Assembly: GCF_029502005.1 (NCBI RefSeq)
Contig: NZ_JAMQOT010000007.1
Span: 62,001 to 126,000, forward strand
Source: Natrinema salsiterrestre
GTDB lineage: Archaea; Halobacteriota; Halobacteria; Halobacteriales; Natrialbaceae
Length of the DNA: 64,000 nt
Direction of reading: 5' to 3'
The notes beneath the pieces are model-generated. The model searched no databases. It was not told where the DNA came from and was given only the letters and a program-made list of their open reading frames with translations. The stretch's first letter is position 1, and every line of letters begins with the position of its first letter. The position numbers and the translations under genes are program-made. This document shows, piece after piece, positions 15,178 to 24,216 of the stretch.

Positions 15178-15993
15178 TCAATAATGGCCCATGATCCCCC
15201 GGCGTTTGGCGACGCGGACCGCATACCCGAAGGCTGCATAACCGATGCCAATGTACCCTGTCGATACCGCAACGACCCCAAGAAGGTCAAAAATCGGTAG
15301 TTGCCAGAGCGATACGTTCTCCTCCATCGCGTACGTAAGGAGAGTGGTTCCCCAAGAAAGCGGAAGCACCTTCGTGATGGCCAAGTCTGGGGATCCAATT
15401 GCGCCCAGAAGCAGGAACTGGACGATAAGAAAGATGCTGCTGATTTGCTTGTAAATCAGCGCAAGTCCGCCGAACGCGAATCCAAGTCCAGTTGCCGAAG
15501 CCATCGTTACAAATGCGATCGGCAATACCGTGAATGGATCGAACAGGACCCAGTGGCCCGTAGTGGCCATCATGAGTATGAGCATTATCAATCCTGTCGT
15601 GACAGTGAATGCCAACCCAACGATGATTCGGGCCGTCATGATAGGAAAGATCCCGATCGGAGTCATATACGTCTGTTCAAGTGTGCCCCACGTGGCTTCT
15701 CTCGTGAGCGTTTGTGCGGACTCTTGGAACGAACTCCAGGACATCGCCCAGACAAACCACCCGACGATGATCCCGGTTAGATTGTTCTCAAATACAGTGG
15801 GTGCAACCGCCTGTCCTCCGAAAAACATGAACACGAACAGGATGTAGTTGGCAGCGAGTCCACCGACTGTGTTGAACCAGTACCGCTTGAGTAGCGTCAA
15901 TTCCTTCTCGAAAACGGCACGAACCAGTGCCATCACGCTCGGATCGGTCTGCCCGCATAGGGGATCACTGTTTGTTGGCGAACGACCCATCAT
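15178..15993 (-). CDS. ABC-2 type transporter permease
   Basis: 271 residues with about six hydrophobic helices (for example LAANYILFVFMFFGGQ, GLIMLILMMATTG, IFLIVQFLLLGAIG), typical of ABC-2 permeases. The QTLTREATWGTLEQTYMTP segment after helix 2 is a common family feature. Its ATG overlaps the ATPase stop by 4 bp. With the ATPase it likely exports the modified peptide or gives immunity. Confidence 0.88.
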   Translation of the reverse strand: MMGRSPTNSDPLCGQTDPSVMALVRAVFEKELTLLKRYWFNTVGGLAANYILFVFMFFGGQAVAPTVFENNLTGIIVGWFVWAMSWSSFQESAQTLTREATWGTLEQTYMTPIGIFPIMTARIIVGLAFTVTTGLIMLILMMATTGHWVLFDPFTVLPIAFVTMASATGLGFAFGGLALIYKQISSIFLIVQFLLLGAIGSPDLAITKVLPLSWGTTLLTYAMEENVSLWQLPIFDLLGVVAVSTGYIGIGYAAFGYAVRVAKRRGIMGHY

Positions 15994-17072
15994 TCATCAC
16001 CTTCCGATACCGGTGACGTATTAACAGAGTTATCAACGTCGCCCCGATCAGTACTTCTGTCGGAGCGGTCGAGAGATGCAGTGATCGATTCGTTGTCGAC
16101 GATGGAGAGGAATATCTCTTCGAGATCCGGTTTGACAGAGTCGATACTGTCCAATTTTGCGTTCGCCTCTTCCATCGCATCCGTGAATCGATAAAAATCA
16201 TCGCTGCTCTGTAAGGTGATCTCGAACGAGGTTCGGTCCGATTCCCAGCGCGGATCGTACCCGACAAGACGAGCATCGTCGGGGAGCGGTTCCTCAAGAT
16301 GTACGCGGTAGGTCTGTGAGCTGAACAGTTCGAGGAGTTCCTCGACGCTATCCTCGGCGATAATCTCCCCATTGTTGATGATTATGACGCGATCACAGAT
16401 GGTCTGGATGACGTCCATGTCGTGGCTCGACAGGACGATCGTGCGTCCTTCCTGCTCGGCGAGCCGTTGGATCTCGTTTTGCAGGTCACGCGCAGCCTCA
16501 ACGTCGAGTCCGAGTGTCGGTTCGTCTAGGAACACGATCGGCGTCTCCCGAGCGAGTGCACAGGCGAGACAGGCCTTCTGTTGCATCCCTTGAGAGAGGT
16601 TTCGGAGCTGTTCGTCGGCCTTGTGCTCGAGATCGACCAGCGAGAGCAGACGATCGTGCTCCTCACGTGCTTCTCCTGGGTGGATTCCTTGAATCCCCGA
16701 AAAGTACCGGAGGTTTTCCCGGACCGTGAGCCGCCAGTAGACATTTCTGGCCCCTTCGAGCACGGCACTAACCTGTCGGTACGTTTCCTTTGTGTCAACT
16801 TGGGGGTCCACCCCGTTCACCCGGATACTACCGTCTGTGGGCTCGATCAGACCGAGTATCAGCTTTATCGTGGTTGTTTTGCCCGCTCCATTTGGCCCAA
16901 GGAGACCGACCACTTCACCGCGCTCGATAGAAAACGAGATACTGTCGATGGCTGTGGTCGTTCCGTTGTTGCCTTCGTATATTTTCTGTAACCCATCGAC
17001 CACGATTATCTCTTGCGATATAGATGCTCTCTCGTCCGCGTCCCGTAGTCGATTCGTCTGGAACTCGCCCAT
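15990..17072 (-). CDS. ABC transporter ATP-binding protein
   Basis: 360 residues. Walker A GPNGAGKTT (59-67), signature LSQGMQQK (159-166), Walker B IVFLDEP (179-185) and switch His in SSHDMD. A C-terminal extension of about 90 residues follows the nucleotide-binding domain, as in DrrA-like drug and bacteriocin exporters. A TATA-like catattaataac lies about 28-38 nt before the ATG. First gene of the exporter pair; the second YcaO may share its transcript. In LAP clusters such pairs normally export the mature product. Confidence 0.9.
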   Translation of the reverse strand: MGEFQTNRLRDADERASISQEIIVVDGLQKIYEGNNGTTTAIDSISFSIERGEVVGLLGPNGAGKTTTIKLILGLIEPTDGSIRVNGVDPQVDTKETYRQVSAVLEGARNVYWRLTVRENLRYFSGIQGIHPGEAREEHDRLLSLVDLEHKADEQLRNLSQGMQQKACLACALARETPIVFLDEPTLGLDVEAARDLQNEIQRLAEQEGRTIVLSSHDMDVIQTICDRVIIINNGEIIAEDSVEELLELFSSQTYRVHLEEPLPDDARLVGYDPRWESDRTSFEITLQSSDDFYRFTDAMEEANAKLDSIDSVKPDLEEIFLSIVDNESITASLDRSDRSTDRGDVDNSVNTSPVSEGDE

Positions 17073-17695
17073 ATTCGTTTCAGTTCTGGTCTGAGTTATT
17101 AATATGTTTTGTTGGAATAATCGATCCCTGCTTGCGACGGGGCAGCACGAATTACCTGAAGAGTTTACGTCCTATCGAGCGAAAGGCAATAGCAGCGCGT
17201 CGATTTGACCTGCCATTCTCGCCTAATTTGCACTCCTATATCAAATATTTTATTTTATTATTTATGGTGTCTATTGAACGTATTTGGTTGGAATCTATCA
17301 GAATATGGTGAACGGAAGCGATCTGTCCCCACTTGGAGTATCCGCTGCTGCCGTCCGGTCAAGCGGGTGCTGCTGGCACGTCGACGTGCAACCGGCGAAA
17401 CTTCTTACATTGCTGTGTGATCTATAACCTGAACTATATATTGTAAGATAACGTCCAACCCGATATTGATTTCTCGGTAATAAATCAGAGTCCAACCGGG
17501 ACTGACACTATCGCCCTCTTACGACAAGATATGACTGGTGGAACTACGCGGCTGCCCGATCAATTTAGAAGCCGTGAGAGTTATAAACAATAAAATTGTA
17601 TACGAAACAAATGTGGTCCGGAAATGTCCGGTGTACCCTTTTACCGGAGATGTTAGTGTATAAAGGATTGGACTCCAGTCAGGCAGGGTGGTCCG
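17073..17695. other. Intergenic region between exporter and hydrolase, AT-rich
   Basis: Divergent promoters lie at both ends. An AT-rich tract (tattttattttattattta near 17246-17265) and inverted repeats are present. One small plus-strand ORF with a Cys pair (17305-17427) is listed separately. Otherwise no convincing gene. Confidence 0.4.
17305..17427 (+). CDS. Possible small peptide (40 aa) with SSGCCW segment
   Basis: A 40-codon frame with ATG start encodes MVNGSDLSPLGVSAAAVRSS, then GCCWHVDVQPAK and a hydrophobic end LLTLLCDL. It lies between the exporter and the hydrolase gene, downstream of an AT-rich tract about 40-60 nt before the ATG. The Cys pair next to Ser-Ser-Gly would suit a YcaO substrate, but the peptide does not share the leader motif of the two real precursors and has no acidic character. 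It may be a chance ORF. Confidence 0.2.
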   Translation: MVNGSDLSPLGVSAAAVRSSGCCWHVDVQPAKLLTLLCDL

Positions 17696-18979
17696 ATGAG
17701 TAATGATAACCGCTTTGAGGAGGCGTCTTCGACCAATCCACAGTTCACACACCCGTCCGTGGTCCGGTCGGACGAACGATTCGAACTCCGTATCGATGGT
17801 CTTCCCCGTGGGATCCCTGTTATAATTTCTGCCTCGATGGACGACGACAAAGGGAACACCTGGCAAACCTCTGCTAGGTACCGCACCAACGATGGCTCTC
17901 TCGAACTCGACCGAACACCCCCGATCGACGGGCCGTTCGAGTCTGCCGACACTATGTCGCTCATCCAAGCCATGGAACCGGTAGACGAGGTGGATATCCC
18001 ATACCAGATTCCCGAGGAAGCGACACTCGAGGTTCGAGTCTCCGCTGATGGAACCATCCTCGGAACATCATCACTCACTCGAACGATCGCAGATCCTGGC
18101 GTCAAGTCGTTACCGACGCCTGACCACCTAGTCGGCGAACTCTACGTACCTGCCGGAGATGAGCCGGCTCCGGGAGTACTGCTCCTTCACGGCGGTGATG
18201 GTCGCCCCCTCGATGAACAGGCCCGGCTGCTGGCCTCACACGGGTTCGCTGCGCTCGCTCTCAAATATTTCAACTTTATCGGTCAATGGGACAACCCCTC
18301 ACTACCAACCGGTCTAGTCGAGATCCCCGTCGAATACGCAGACGAAGCCGTCGAGTGGCTCCTTGACCACGACCGCGTCCAGGGCTCGTCAGTTGGTCTA
18401 TACGGCTTCTCGAAAGGGAGTGAGCTCGGCTTACAGGTCGCTAGTCACAATAGTAATATCGGGGCAGTCGTCTCGCTCAACGGCAGCGCACTCACGTGGC
18501 AAGGAATCGTTGAAGGAGGGGACAATCCCGGACCGACTTGGACACACGACGGCGAGCCGGTTCCCTATATCGAGTGGGCTGACGATATCGACTGGGAGCT
18601 GGAAGAACCAATCGAATTCAGACAGAAGTATACGGCCTCCTACGAGGCAGCATCGGTCAAAGAGATTGAAGCGGCAACAACGCCGGTTGAGCGAATTGAG
18701 GGACCGGTCGTGTTCATCACGGGAGGTGACGATCAGATGTGGAATACGGGACGATTCAACCAACACGCGATCGATCGCCTCGAAGCCTACGACCGACCGT
18801 ATGAGCATCTTTATTTCGAAGAAGCCGGTCACACGATCCTGCCACCATATCGACCGGTAGCAAATCGTGAAGTAGGATACTGGCTCTTCGGTGGGTCACC
18901 TGAAGCGTACGCGAGTGCCGACGAACCGTACTGGCAACGCACTATCGAGACACTCTCGACCATCGATACAGAGCAGTGA
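17696..18979 (+). CDS. Acyl-CoA thioesterase/BAAT-type alpha/beta hydrolase
   Basis: 427 residues. An N-terminal beta-sandwich of about 135 residues (SDERFELRIDGLPRG start, RTPPIDGPFESAD) resembles the acyl-CoA thioester hydrolase/BAAT N-terminal domain, and a C-terminal alpha/beta hydrolase carries the nucleophile Ser239 in GFSKGSE, an acid in ITGGDDQMW and a His in EEAGHTI. Family members hydrolyse acyl-CoA or transfer acyl groups to amines; the nucleophile here is Ser, as in thioesterases. Its GC content is below the chromosomal flank, so it may belong to the island and acylate or process the peptide, but a link is not proven. Confidence 0.8.
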   Translation: MSNDNRFEEASSTNPQFTHPSVVRSDERFELRIDGLPRGIPVIISASMDDDKGNTWQTSARYRTNDGSLELDRTPPIDGPFESADTMSLIQAMEPVDEVDIPYQIPEEATLEVRVSADGTILGTSSLTRTIADPGVKSLPTPDHLVGELYVPAGDEPAPGVLLLHGGDGRPLDEQARLLASHGFAALALKYFNFIGQWDNPSLPTGLVEIPVEYADEAVEWLLDHDRVQGSSVGLYGFSKGSELGLQVASHNSNIGAVVSLNGSALTWQGIVEGGDNPGPTWTHDGEPVPYIEWADDIDWELEEPIEFRQKYTASYEAASVKEIEAATTPVERIEGPVVFITGGDDQMWNTGRFNQHAIDRLEAYDRPYEHLYFEEAGHTILPPYRPVANREVGYWLFGGSPEAYASADEPYWQRTIETLSTIDTEQ

Positions 18980-19505
18980 GACGGAGACCTCGAAGCGTCG
19001 TGGGACTGATATCCTGGGTACCGAGAAGTTGAGGCTGACACCTGGCACTCAGTACGGAGAGAACGCTCTCTAGTCATCATAAGTTTCAACCGGACATCCG
19101 ACGACCTCCAACGATTGTAAACACTGTCTTTCCAGAAGTGTTGAAAAGATTCGGAACGATAGCTTTCGACGGTAAAAAGATAGTAGAAAAAAGTGATCAT
19201 ACCACTCACCAAACTGCTCAGAGAGACCGTAAACGTGAACCGCAATGAGATTCAGAAGAACGATCGTACTCTGACCCCCCGTTAACGTTGATATATCGGT
19301 GGGAACAAGATGGAATGTTGTATCTATAGCACTGACTCCATGCCAAGGCGAACGATTCGAGCCGCTGATCAGGTTTAGTATAAGTATTGGAAAAGTTGGA
19401 TCAATGGGATTCGATATTTTCTCTTTCGAAAAACAGGCTCGAGACTGGTTCAATTCCCGTGTCGTCCATATCTGAAATTGAGACCATGTTGTTAACAGGC
19501 ATCGT
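18980..19505. other. Intergenic region, no reliable gene
   Basis: AT-richer than the right flank. A 127-codon minus-strand frame (19070-19453) is hydrophobic and acid-poor and is not believed. The segment lies between the hydrolase and a transposase remnant and probably contains insertion debris. Confidence 0.4.
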
Positions 19506-19722
19506 TCAGTGATTTATAGCCACTGACGAGAAACAGTCGTACTTCTCGCACAAATCCTCGAATAACGAACTTATTCCCTCTTTTTCCGTTTAAATACTTG
19601 TGCGAAATATTCCATTTAAATCCATATCGCCAGCGGCGTACAGCCAATACTGTTCCTCGCCGAGTCGGATCATCGTTTTGTCAACCGCGATGTAATACGT
19701 ATTTCGGCAGGAATTAGCTAGA
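19506..19722 (-). pseudogene. IS6-type transposase remnant
   Basis: Translating the minus strand gives YYIAVDKTMIRLGEEQYW then LYAAGDMDLNG, a clear match to the DDE-domain start of haloarchaeal IS6-like transposases (typically AVDET.I.L...QYWLYAAVDPETN). After an in-frame TAA the same frame continues with LFEDLCEKYDCFSSVAIN, which fits the next block of that family, then stops. Ends of the element are not recognisable. It marks the right edge of the low-GC island. Confidence 0.7.
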
Positions 19723-19848
19723 ATTTGCCTTATGAATTCGGTTATGAACGATTTTGAAAATGTCAGGCCTTACTCTTTCACTCTCGTCTGAATAACGCCT
19801 CCGAGACGAGGGGGAACCCTTTTGCCCGCCGTTTGGTAATGCCACGCC

Positions 19849-20640
19849 ATGGACGGCAACGAGACGGTCGATCGTTCCGACGCCGGCTCTCGGGAACGGA
19901 CCGACCAGTCGGCGGAGACGGACGACGGCTCGAGCGGCGAAGATGGCGGCGGCGGAGACGTCGCGACGGACGCGGGACCCGCGACGAACGGTGACAAGCT
20001 ATCGACGGATAGCGACGAGGGAGTCTCCTCGAGCGACGACGAACGGACGGCGGACACGGGCGAAGACGAGCGGGCGGCAGATACGGGCGACGGGCCGACG
20101 CCGGGCGTGCCGGACCCCGAGCCACAGGAAAACGACGTCCCCGAAGACGTCCAGAAGTACGCCCGGTTCACGAAGATGGACGGCGCGCAGTACGACCGGG
20201 TCAACGAGTTCCTGCGGGACCGAACCTATATCACCGCCCGCGAGTGGGCGATCGCACGCCTCTGTTCGGACTTCCGGACCGAAACCGGCGTCGAGATGAC
20301 GAAAATCGGGGAGAACCTGCCCGAACTGGTCCCCTTCATGACCGACACGTACACGCCACAGGCGGTCAATCAGGCCCGCTCCTCCTTCGAAGACAAGGTC
20401 CGCACGGCCGGCGCGACCTTCCTCTACGGCGCGATGTGCGACTTCTTCACCGCCGAGGAACTCGACGACGTAATGTATGAGGCCACCGAGGTCGCCAAAT
20501 TCCTGCTCGAGGTCGAGGGCGTCGACCTCTCCGTCGAGGACGAACTCGAGGCCGAGGAGCGCATCTCCAGCGTCATGCGGGAGGTTCGGGAAGCCAGCGA
20601 GGAACTCCGGGCGGAGGACATCGCCGAGTCCGAAGAGTAG
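19849..20640 (+). CDS. Conserved haloarchaeal protein of unknown function with disordered acidic N-terminus
   Basis: 263 residues. The first 95 are low-complexity and rich in Asp, Glu, Ser, Thr and Gly. From VPEDVQKYARFTKMDG onward the protein is a compact, mainly helical domain with REWAIARLCSDFR and a long C-terminal acidic coiled region. I recognise it as a haloarchaea-wide family without known function. High GC and acidic composition mark a return to the chromosome backbone after the island. Confidence 0.65.
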   Translation: MDGNETVDRSDAGSRERTDQSAETDDGSSGEDGGGGDVATDAGPATNGDKLSTDSDEGVSSSDDERTADTGEDERAADTGDGPTPGVPDPEPQENDVPEDVQKYARFTKMDGAQYDRVNEFLRDRTYITAREWAIARLCSDFRTETGVEMTKIGENLPELVPFMTDTYTPQAVNQARSSFEDKVRTAGATFLYGAMCDFFTAEELDDVMYEATEVAKFLLEVEGVDLSVEDELEAEERISSVMREVREASEELRAEDIAESEE

Positions 20641-20711
20641 ACTCCGATACCGTTCCCGCGCGGCGTGACGGCGAACTATATTACGTTCGAAGCGAATCCT
20701 TCGACATATCG

Positions 20712-21143
20712 ATGACCGACTCCCGCGATGCCGCGTCGAACTCGAGCGGTGACGGACAGCTCTCGCCCGACCTGATCGCCGCCGTCGCAGGCGTCGTCGA
20801 CGTGCCGGTGTTCGCGTATCTCGGCCTCCTGTTGTTCGAGGACCTCGCGTTCGGCGCGGTCGTCGGAGTGCTGGTCGGCCTCGGCACCTACCTGTTCCTT
20901 CCCGCGGCGATCGCGGACGACGAGGACCGCGGGCCGGACGAGACGCCGTCGGTGGACGCGACACATCCGCTTCGGGGCTTCCACCGAACGGCGGCCGGGC
21001 TCGCGCTTCCGCCGGCCGGAATCCTCCTGTTCGCCTGGCGGCTCGTCTCCGACGCGCTCGTGGTCGGCGTCCTCGCCACGCTCGTCATCGCGGCGGTAAT
21101 CTACGTCTCCCTCGCGGTCTTGCTTCCACGGCGGCTCGCGTGA
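20712..21143 (+). CDS. Four-helix membrane protein of unknown function
   Basis: 143 residues with a short hydrophilic N-terminus, then two helices (about 20-38 and 43-62), an acidic loop (DDEDRGPDETPSVDATHPL) and two more helices (about 92-110 and 115-138). Typical of small haloarchaeal integral membrane proteins. A TATA-like tatattac lies about 30 nt before the ATG at 20712. No recognisable domain. Confidence 0.6.
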   Translation: MTDSRDAASNSSGDGQLSPDLIAAVAGVVDVPVFAYLGLLLFEDLAFGAVVGVLVGLGTYLFLPAAIADDEDRGPDETPSVDATHPLRGFHRTAAGLALPPAGILLFAWRLVSDALVVGVLATLVIAAVIYVSLAVLLPRRLA

Positions 21144-21262
21144 GGTCTCCGACTGGCGATTCGAGACGAGCCGTCATCGCTCGATCGTCGGGGTAGCCGG
21201 CGGTCCGCAGGTTGCGACTGCCGGTCCGCTCCTTTTGACCGCTCGAGGGATAGTGCGCCCGC

Positions 21263-22738
21263 ATGACCGACCTTCCTCTGGAACCCGACGGCGGCTGGGA
21301 GTCGCTGTATATCGCGGGCGAGTGGTCCGACGACACCGGCGAGCGAGACGCGATCGCCGACGAAAACCCGTACACGCGCGAGGAGATCGCGACCGTCCCG
21401 GCGGGCACCGCGGACGACGTCGACCGAGCCTACGAGGCCGCAGCCGACGCACAGGTCGAGTGGGCTCAGCAGCCGCCGCAGGCTCGAGCGGGCGTGATCA
21501 ACGCCGCCATCGAGTTCGTCGGCGACCACCGCGAGGAGATCACCGAACTGCTGGCCCGCGAATCCGGCAGCACGCGGGTCAAGTCCGAGGCCGAGTTGCA
21601 GACCGCGCGGGGGATGATGCAGCAGGCCGCCAGCTACCCCTTCCGGATGGACGGCCAGCACATGGACTCGATCACCCCGGGGAAGGAGAACGTCGCCGAG
21701 CGCGTGCCGGTCGGCGTCGTCGGGGTGATCTCCCCGTGGAACTTCCCGCTGCACCTCTCGATGCGGGCGGTCGCGCCCGCGATCGCGGCCGGGAACGCGG
21801 TCGTCCTCAAACCGGCCTCGAACACGCCGATCACGGGCGGGCTCCTGCTCGCGCGGATCTTCGAGGAAGCCGGCGTCCCCGAGGGCGTCCTCAGCGTCGT
21901 CCCCGGGCGCGGCTCCGAGATCGGCGACGCGGTCGCCGGCCACGACGTTCCGCGAGTCCTCGCCTTCACCGGCTCGACCGAGATCGGCCAGCGCGTGGCC
22001 GAGAAAGCGGCCGGCAACTGCGCGCTCCCCGCGCTCGAGCTCGGCGGCAACAACGTCCACGTGGTCACGGACGGGGCCGACCTCGAGCGGGCCGTCGACG
22101 GCGGCGTCTTCGGCTCGTTCCTCCATCAGGGCCAGATCTGCATCTCGACGAACCGGCATCTCGTCCACGAGTCCATCTACGACGACTACGTGGACGCGCT
22201 CGCCGACCGGGCCGCCTCGCTGCCGACCGGCGACCCCACGGCCGACGAGACGGTCATCGGCCCCATCATCGACGAGAGCCAGCGCGATCAGATCCTCGAC
22301 TACGTCGAGCGGTCCGTCGAGGAGGGCGCGACCCTCGAGACCGGCGGCGATCACGACGGGCTGGTCGTCGAACCCACCGTGCTTTCCGACGCCGACAACG
22401 ACATGGCGGCCGCGTGCAACGAACACTTCGGTCCCGTCGCGCCGGTCATCCCGTACTCGAGCGACGAGGAAGCGATCGAGCTGGCGAACGACACGATCCA
22501 CGGGCTGTCGGGGTCGGTCCACAGCGAGGACGTACAGCAGGCTCGCCGGATCGCGGACGGGATCGAGACTGGCATGATCCACATCAACGACCAGCCGATC
22601 AACGACGAGCCACACGTCCCCTTCGGCGGGATGAAGCAATCGGGCATGGGCCGGTACAACGGCGAGCAGATCCTGGACGAGCTGACGACGACCAAGTGGA
22701 TCTCGGTGCAACACGAGCCGCGAGAGTATCCGTTCTGA
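21263..22738 (+). CDS. NAD(P)-dependent aldehyde dehydrogenase
   Basis: 491 residues, full length for the superfamily. Seen: VGVISPWNFPLHL and the FTGSTEIGQ cofactor-loop, catalytic Glu in ELGGNNVHVV and catalytic Cys in HQGQICIS, with the C-terminal PFGGMKQSGMGRYNG block. It oxidises an aldehyde to a carboxylate; the closest groups are vanillin/benzaldehyde- and salicylaldehyde-type dehydrogenases, which is a guess from the PWNFPLHLSMR motif. An MFS transporter follows 50 bp downstream on the same strand. Confidence 0.92.
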   Translation: MTDLPLEPDGGWESLYIAGEWSDDTGERDAIADENPYTREEIATVPAGTADDVDRAYEAAADAQVEWAQQPPQARAGVINAAIEFVGDHREEITELLARESGSTRVKSEAELQTARGMMQQAASYPFRMDGQHMDSITPGKENVAERVPVGVVGVISPWNFPLHLSMRAVAPAIAAGNAVVLKPASNTPITGGLLLARIFEEAGVPEGVLSVVPGRGSEIGDAVAGHDVPRVLAFTGSTEIGQRVAEKAAGNCALPALELGGNNVHVVTDGADLERAVDGGVFGSFLHQGQICISTNRHLVHESIYDDYVDALADRAASLPTGDPTADETVIGPIIDESQRDQILDYVERSVEEGATLETGGDHDGLVVEPTVLSDADNDMAAACNEHFGPVAPVIPYSSDEEAIELANDTIHGLSGSVHSEDVQQARRIADGIETGMIHINDQPINDEPHVPFGGMKQSGMGRYNGEQILDELTTTKWISVQHEPREYPF

Positions 22739-22787
22739 GGCGATGGCGATTCGGAACGCTTGAGGTATACTGTCGGAAACGAGGACT

Positions 22788-23945
22788 GTGCCTCGTTCCC
22801 GACTCTTCGGGTCCCTCTGCGGGCTCGTCTTCCTGATCAATCTCGCTCGAATCGTTTTCGCGCCGCTGTTGGACGTCTTTATCACCGAGTTCGCGATCGG
22901 CGAGGCGACCGCCGGGCTCATCGTGACGCTCGTGTGGGTCGGCAGCGCGTCCCTTCGACTGCCGACCGGGTGGCTCCTCACGAAAGTCCCGAGACATCAC
23001 GTCGTGATCGCGTCCGGCGTCGTTCTCGCGGTTTCCTCCGGACTCGCCGCGACCGCGACGACGGTCCGATACCTCATGATCGGGGCCTTTCTCATGGGCA
23101 TCGCCTCCGGCATCTACTTCGTCTCCGCGAACCCGCTCGTGAGCGAACTGTTCCCGTCGCGCGTCGGGCGCGTCATGGGGATCCACGGGGCTGCCAGCCA
23201 GATCGCCGCGGTGATCGCCGCCCCGTTCGTCGCGCTCACGCTGATCGTCGACTGGCGACTCTCGCTGTGGGCCATCGCGATCGGTGCGGCGGTGGTGACC
23301 GGCTACACGTGGGTCACCGCGCGAAACACCGAGATGCCGGCGGCGGGGCAAGCCGATCACGCGTTCCTCCGGAGCGTGCTCTCGGAGTGGCGGATCATCG
23401 CCACGGCGCTCGCCATCGTCGGCGCGGCGGTGTTCGTCTGGCAGGGCGTCTTCAACTTCTACGAGCTGTACATGCAGTCGAAGGGGCTCTCCGACGGAGA
23501 AGCGGGCGCGATGCTCACGATCGTCTTCGCTGCGGGCGTGCCCGCGTTCTTCGTCGGCGGCGATCTGGCCGACAGGCTACCCAAGGTTCCGTACCTGCTC
23601 GGTATCGTCGGCGCGTTCTGTGCGTGCCTGCTCGCGCTGACGCACGTCGAGGGGCTGCTCGCGATCGGCGTCGTCACCGTCCTCCTCGGCTTCGTCATGC
23701 ACACGCTGTTCCCGGCGACGGACACCTACCTCCTCGACACGCTCCCGGATTCGACGCGCGGCAGCGCCTACGCCGCGTTCAGCTCCGCCTGGATGCTGAT
23801 GCAGGCGCTCGGCTCCTCCGCCCTCGGGCTGTTCATCGAACGCGGGTACACCTATGACGCGGTGTTCGCCAGCGCTGCCCTCGCCCTCGCCGGTACGATC
23901 GCGGTTCTCGCCGTCCTCGAGTGGCGGGGATGGCTCCCGAGTTGA
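22788..23945 (+). CDS. Major facilitator superfamily transporter
   Basis: 385 residues, twelve predicted membrane helices. The start is a GTG (PRSRLFGSLCG). Typical MFS loop LLTKVPRHHVV stands between helices 2 and 3, and SELFPSRVGRVMGIHG after helix 4. Fifty base pairs downstream of the aldehyde dehydrogenase, so possibly co-transcribed. Substrate unknown; the family resembles organic-anion or nitrate/sugar-type permeases but nothing decides it. Confidence 0.82.
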   Translation: MPRSRLFGSLCGLVFLINLARIVFAPLLDVFITEFAIGEATAGLIVTLVWVGSASLRLPTGWLLTKVPRHHVVIASGVVLAVSSGLAATATTVRYLMIGAFLMGIASGIYFVSANPLVSELFPSRVGRVMGIHGAASQIAAVIAAPFVALTLIVDWRLSLWAIAIGAAVVTGYTWVTARNTEMPAAGQADHAFLRSVLSEWRIIATALAIVGAAVFVWQGVFNFYELYMQSKGLSDGEAGAMLTIVFAAGVPAFFVGGDLADRLPKVPYLLGIVGAFCACLLALTHVEGLLAIGVVTVLLGFVMHTLFPATDTYLLDTLPDSTRGSAYAAFSSAWMLMQALGSSALGLFIERGYTYDAVFASAALALAGTIAVLAVLEWRGWLPS

Positions 23946-24216
23946 ACCGTCCCGAAGCTATCGTCCGCAATCACCGCTCACGATATGTTCACAGCGGCAC
24001 TGCGAGGGAACGGTATTCGGCCCACGCCCCGACGTTCCGGCTCACTCGCGTCGCTCGTTTTCCGAGCTGCGATCGGTCTACTCGATTTCGCTGAATCGTC
24101 CAGAAACTACTGTGAAGGCGTGTTGAACGCGGAGAGTGTGTCCGAACGGGCTTCTAGTAGCGTCTGAAAAATTTCAACGGAGCCGGAGGTTCCGACTCGG
24201 AAGCGGCGGACCGCTC
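23946..24216. other. Intergenic gap, nothing recognised
   Basis: Between convergent MFS and RNase HI genes. A 60-90-codon frame on the plus strand exists but has poor composition. Confidence 0.35.

Noticed and set aside
19070..19453. 127-codon minus-strand frame between hydrolase and IS remnant
   Set aside because: Acid-poor and hydrophobic without recognisable motif; not believed to be a gene.
19448..19466. T-arm-like ggttcaattcc near the IS remnant
   Set aside because: Stem positions do not pair and no acceptor or anticodon arm is present, so not a tRNA.
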